Shown here: one piece after another, positions 63,452 to 64,000 of the stretch
How the letters are laid out: every line of letters starts with the position of its first letter
How positions within the stretch are numbered: the stretch's first letter is position 1
Assembly: GCA_934444735.1 (NCBI GenBank)
Contig: CAKSDE010000012.1
Span: forward strand, 34,555 to 98,554
Length of the DNA stretch: 64,000 nt
Reading direction: 5' to 3'
Origin: an uncultured Clostridia bacterium
GTDB taxonomy: Bacteria > Bacillota > Clostridia > UBA1381
Notes under the pieces: model-generated
Told to the model about the DNA's origin: nothing
What the model saw: only the letters and a program-made list of their open reading frames with translations
The model's database searches: none
Made by a program: the position numbers and the translations under genes

Positions 63452-63501
63452 TAAAAAATTCCGACGCTTTTTTAATTTCAGAGGAAAGGAGATTTTTTGT
63501 A

Positions 63502-64000
63502 ATGGCAGTTTTCAGAATAAACAAGACGCAGGACTATACCGTGATGTCAAACTTTCACTTAAAGGACAGAAGTTTATCCTTAAAGTCGAAAGGGCTTTTG
63601 TCGCTTATTTTGTCATTGCCGGAGGATTGGAATTATACCACCAGAGGACTTGCGGCAATATGCAAAGAGGGTGTTGACAGTATCGGAACGGCATTAAAAG
63701 AATTGGAGCGTGCAGGATATATCAAGCGCAACCGTCTCCGTGATGAAAAAGGCAAGATAACCGATACGGAATATGTCATATTTGAAAAGCCGCAGGACAA
63801 TCCCGATACGGCAAAACAAGATACGGCACAGCCATATACGGAAAATCCGTATATGGATATACCCGATACGGAAATGCCGTGTACGGAAAACACCGCACAA
63901 TTAAATACTAATAGATTAAATAAAAAAGAATTAAATACGGATATATCAAATACTTATCCTATCAAATCATATCAAAAAGAGCCGGAGCCGGCAAATGCGG
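63502..64000 (+). CDS. HTH / replication-initiator-like protein of a mobile element (3' end outside window)
   Basis: 166 codons visible, no stop before the window end. A winged-helix domain at about residues 15-95 (LSLKSKGLLSLILSLPEDWN, GVDSIGTALKELERAGYIKR) is of the kind found at the N-terminus of replication or HTH proteins of plasmids and conjugative elements. It is followed by a Thr/Asn/Pro-rich linker with PDT/YTENP repeats (about residues 95-150). ATG 63502 follows AAAGGAG. It marks the element's left side. Confidence 0.75.
   Translation, partial: MAVFRINKTQDYTVMSNFHLKDRSLSLKSKGLLSLILSLPEDWNYTTRGLAAICKEGVDSIGTALKELERAGYIKRNRLRDEKGKITDTEYVIFEKPQDNPDTAKQDTAQPYTENPYMDIPDTEMPCTENTAQLNTNRLNKKELNTDISNTYPIKSYQKEPEPANA

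Noticed and set aside
1..64000. tRNA or rRNA genes
   Set aside because: I saw no tRNA T-loop/CCA-type pattern or rRNA conserved block in any intergenic stretch, though without a covariance search a divergent tRNA could be missed.

Overview
The window looks like a chromosomal segment of an anaerobic, spore-forming, low-to-moderate GC Bacillota (class Clostridia; I cannot name a genus). The evidence is sporulation-type genes (yunB, a PdaB-like deacetylase), several S-layer-homology and BspA-type leucine-rich surface proteins, a HydE [FeFe]-hydrogenase maturase, AAGGAGG-type ribosome sites, frequent TTG starts and many textbook sigma-A promoters with 17-bp spacers. The last 0.5-1 kb looks like the edge of a conjugative or other mobile element.

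Layout. 0-6 kb: tail of a surface protein, a membrane-anchored low-complexity protein, an SLH protein, a repeat element, pyridoxal kinase and an amino-acid ABC transporter. 6-16.8 kb: PflX-like radical SAM enzyme, PLP lyase, hisS-aspS, yunB-ligA-M20 amidohydrolase and an HtrA-type protease. 16.9-20.6 kb (minus): feoA-feoB-FeoB-associated protein-ClC channel, joined by three ATGA overlaps. 20.7-22.9 kb: HAD phosphatase, rplM-rpsI and a broken DMT transporter. 23-28.5 kb (minus): GT51 glycosyltransferase, a 107-bp tandem repeat, then a three-gene cell-wall operon. 28.6-32.2 kb (minus): two LRR surface proteins. 32.4-40.5 kb: double-HTH regulator, Rrf2-hydE-mnmA-LysR, FAD oxidoreductase and an esterase. 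40.6-43.4 kb: glycine riboswitch with Na+/amino-acid symporter, then a broken WG-repeat gene. 43.6-53 kb: pdaB-like gene, gdpP-rplI-dnaB-tilS-ftsH and a CorC-type protein. 53.3-59.4 kb: GH172-like protein, YesM/YesN two-component pair and a solute-binding lipoprotein. 59.4-63 kb: second repeat element, methyltransferase, and a transaldolase-ROK kinase-SIS isomerase operon. 63-64 kb: Cys-rich small protein and a replication/HTH protein that runs off the end.

The most striking find is the minus-strand operon at 24.2-28.5 kb: an ATP-grasp ligase resembling D-aspartate ligases, an aspartate/glutamate racemase, and a single 785-aa protein fusing a MurE-type ligase lacking the DAP-specific DNPR motif to a complete N-acetylglutamate-kinase (ArgB) domain. 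ArgB commits glutamate to ornithine. I therefore propose that the operon makes a peptidoglycan stem carrying L-ornithine (or another non-DAP diamino acid) at position 3 with a D-Asp cross-bridge, with precursor supply fused to the ligase. This is inference from domain content.

The other original observations are structural DNA: (i) a family of near-perfect 34-40 bp palindromic terminators sharing a TCAATTGA core with covarying arms; (ii) a roughly 290-bp non-coding, MITE-like element with two full copies and one internally deleted copy, whose right end is one of these terminators; (iii) a hairpin inside that element which also occurs, with compensatory base changes, inside the unrelated 107-bp tandem repeat; (iv) a 21-bp-period direct repeat upstream of the solute-binding protein that looks like the operator of the divergent AraC-type response regulator.
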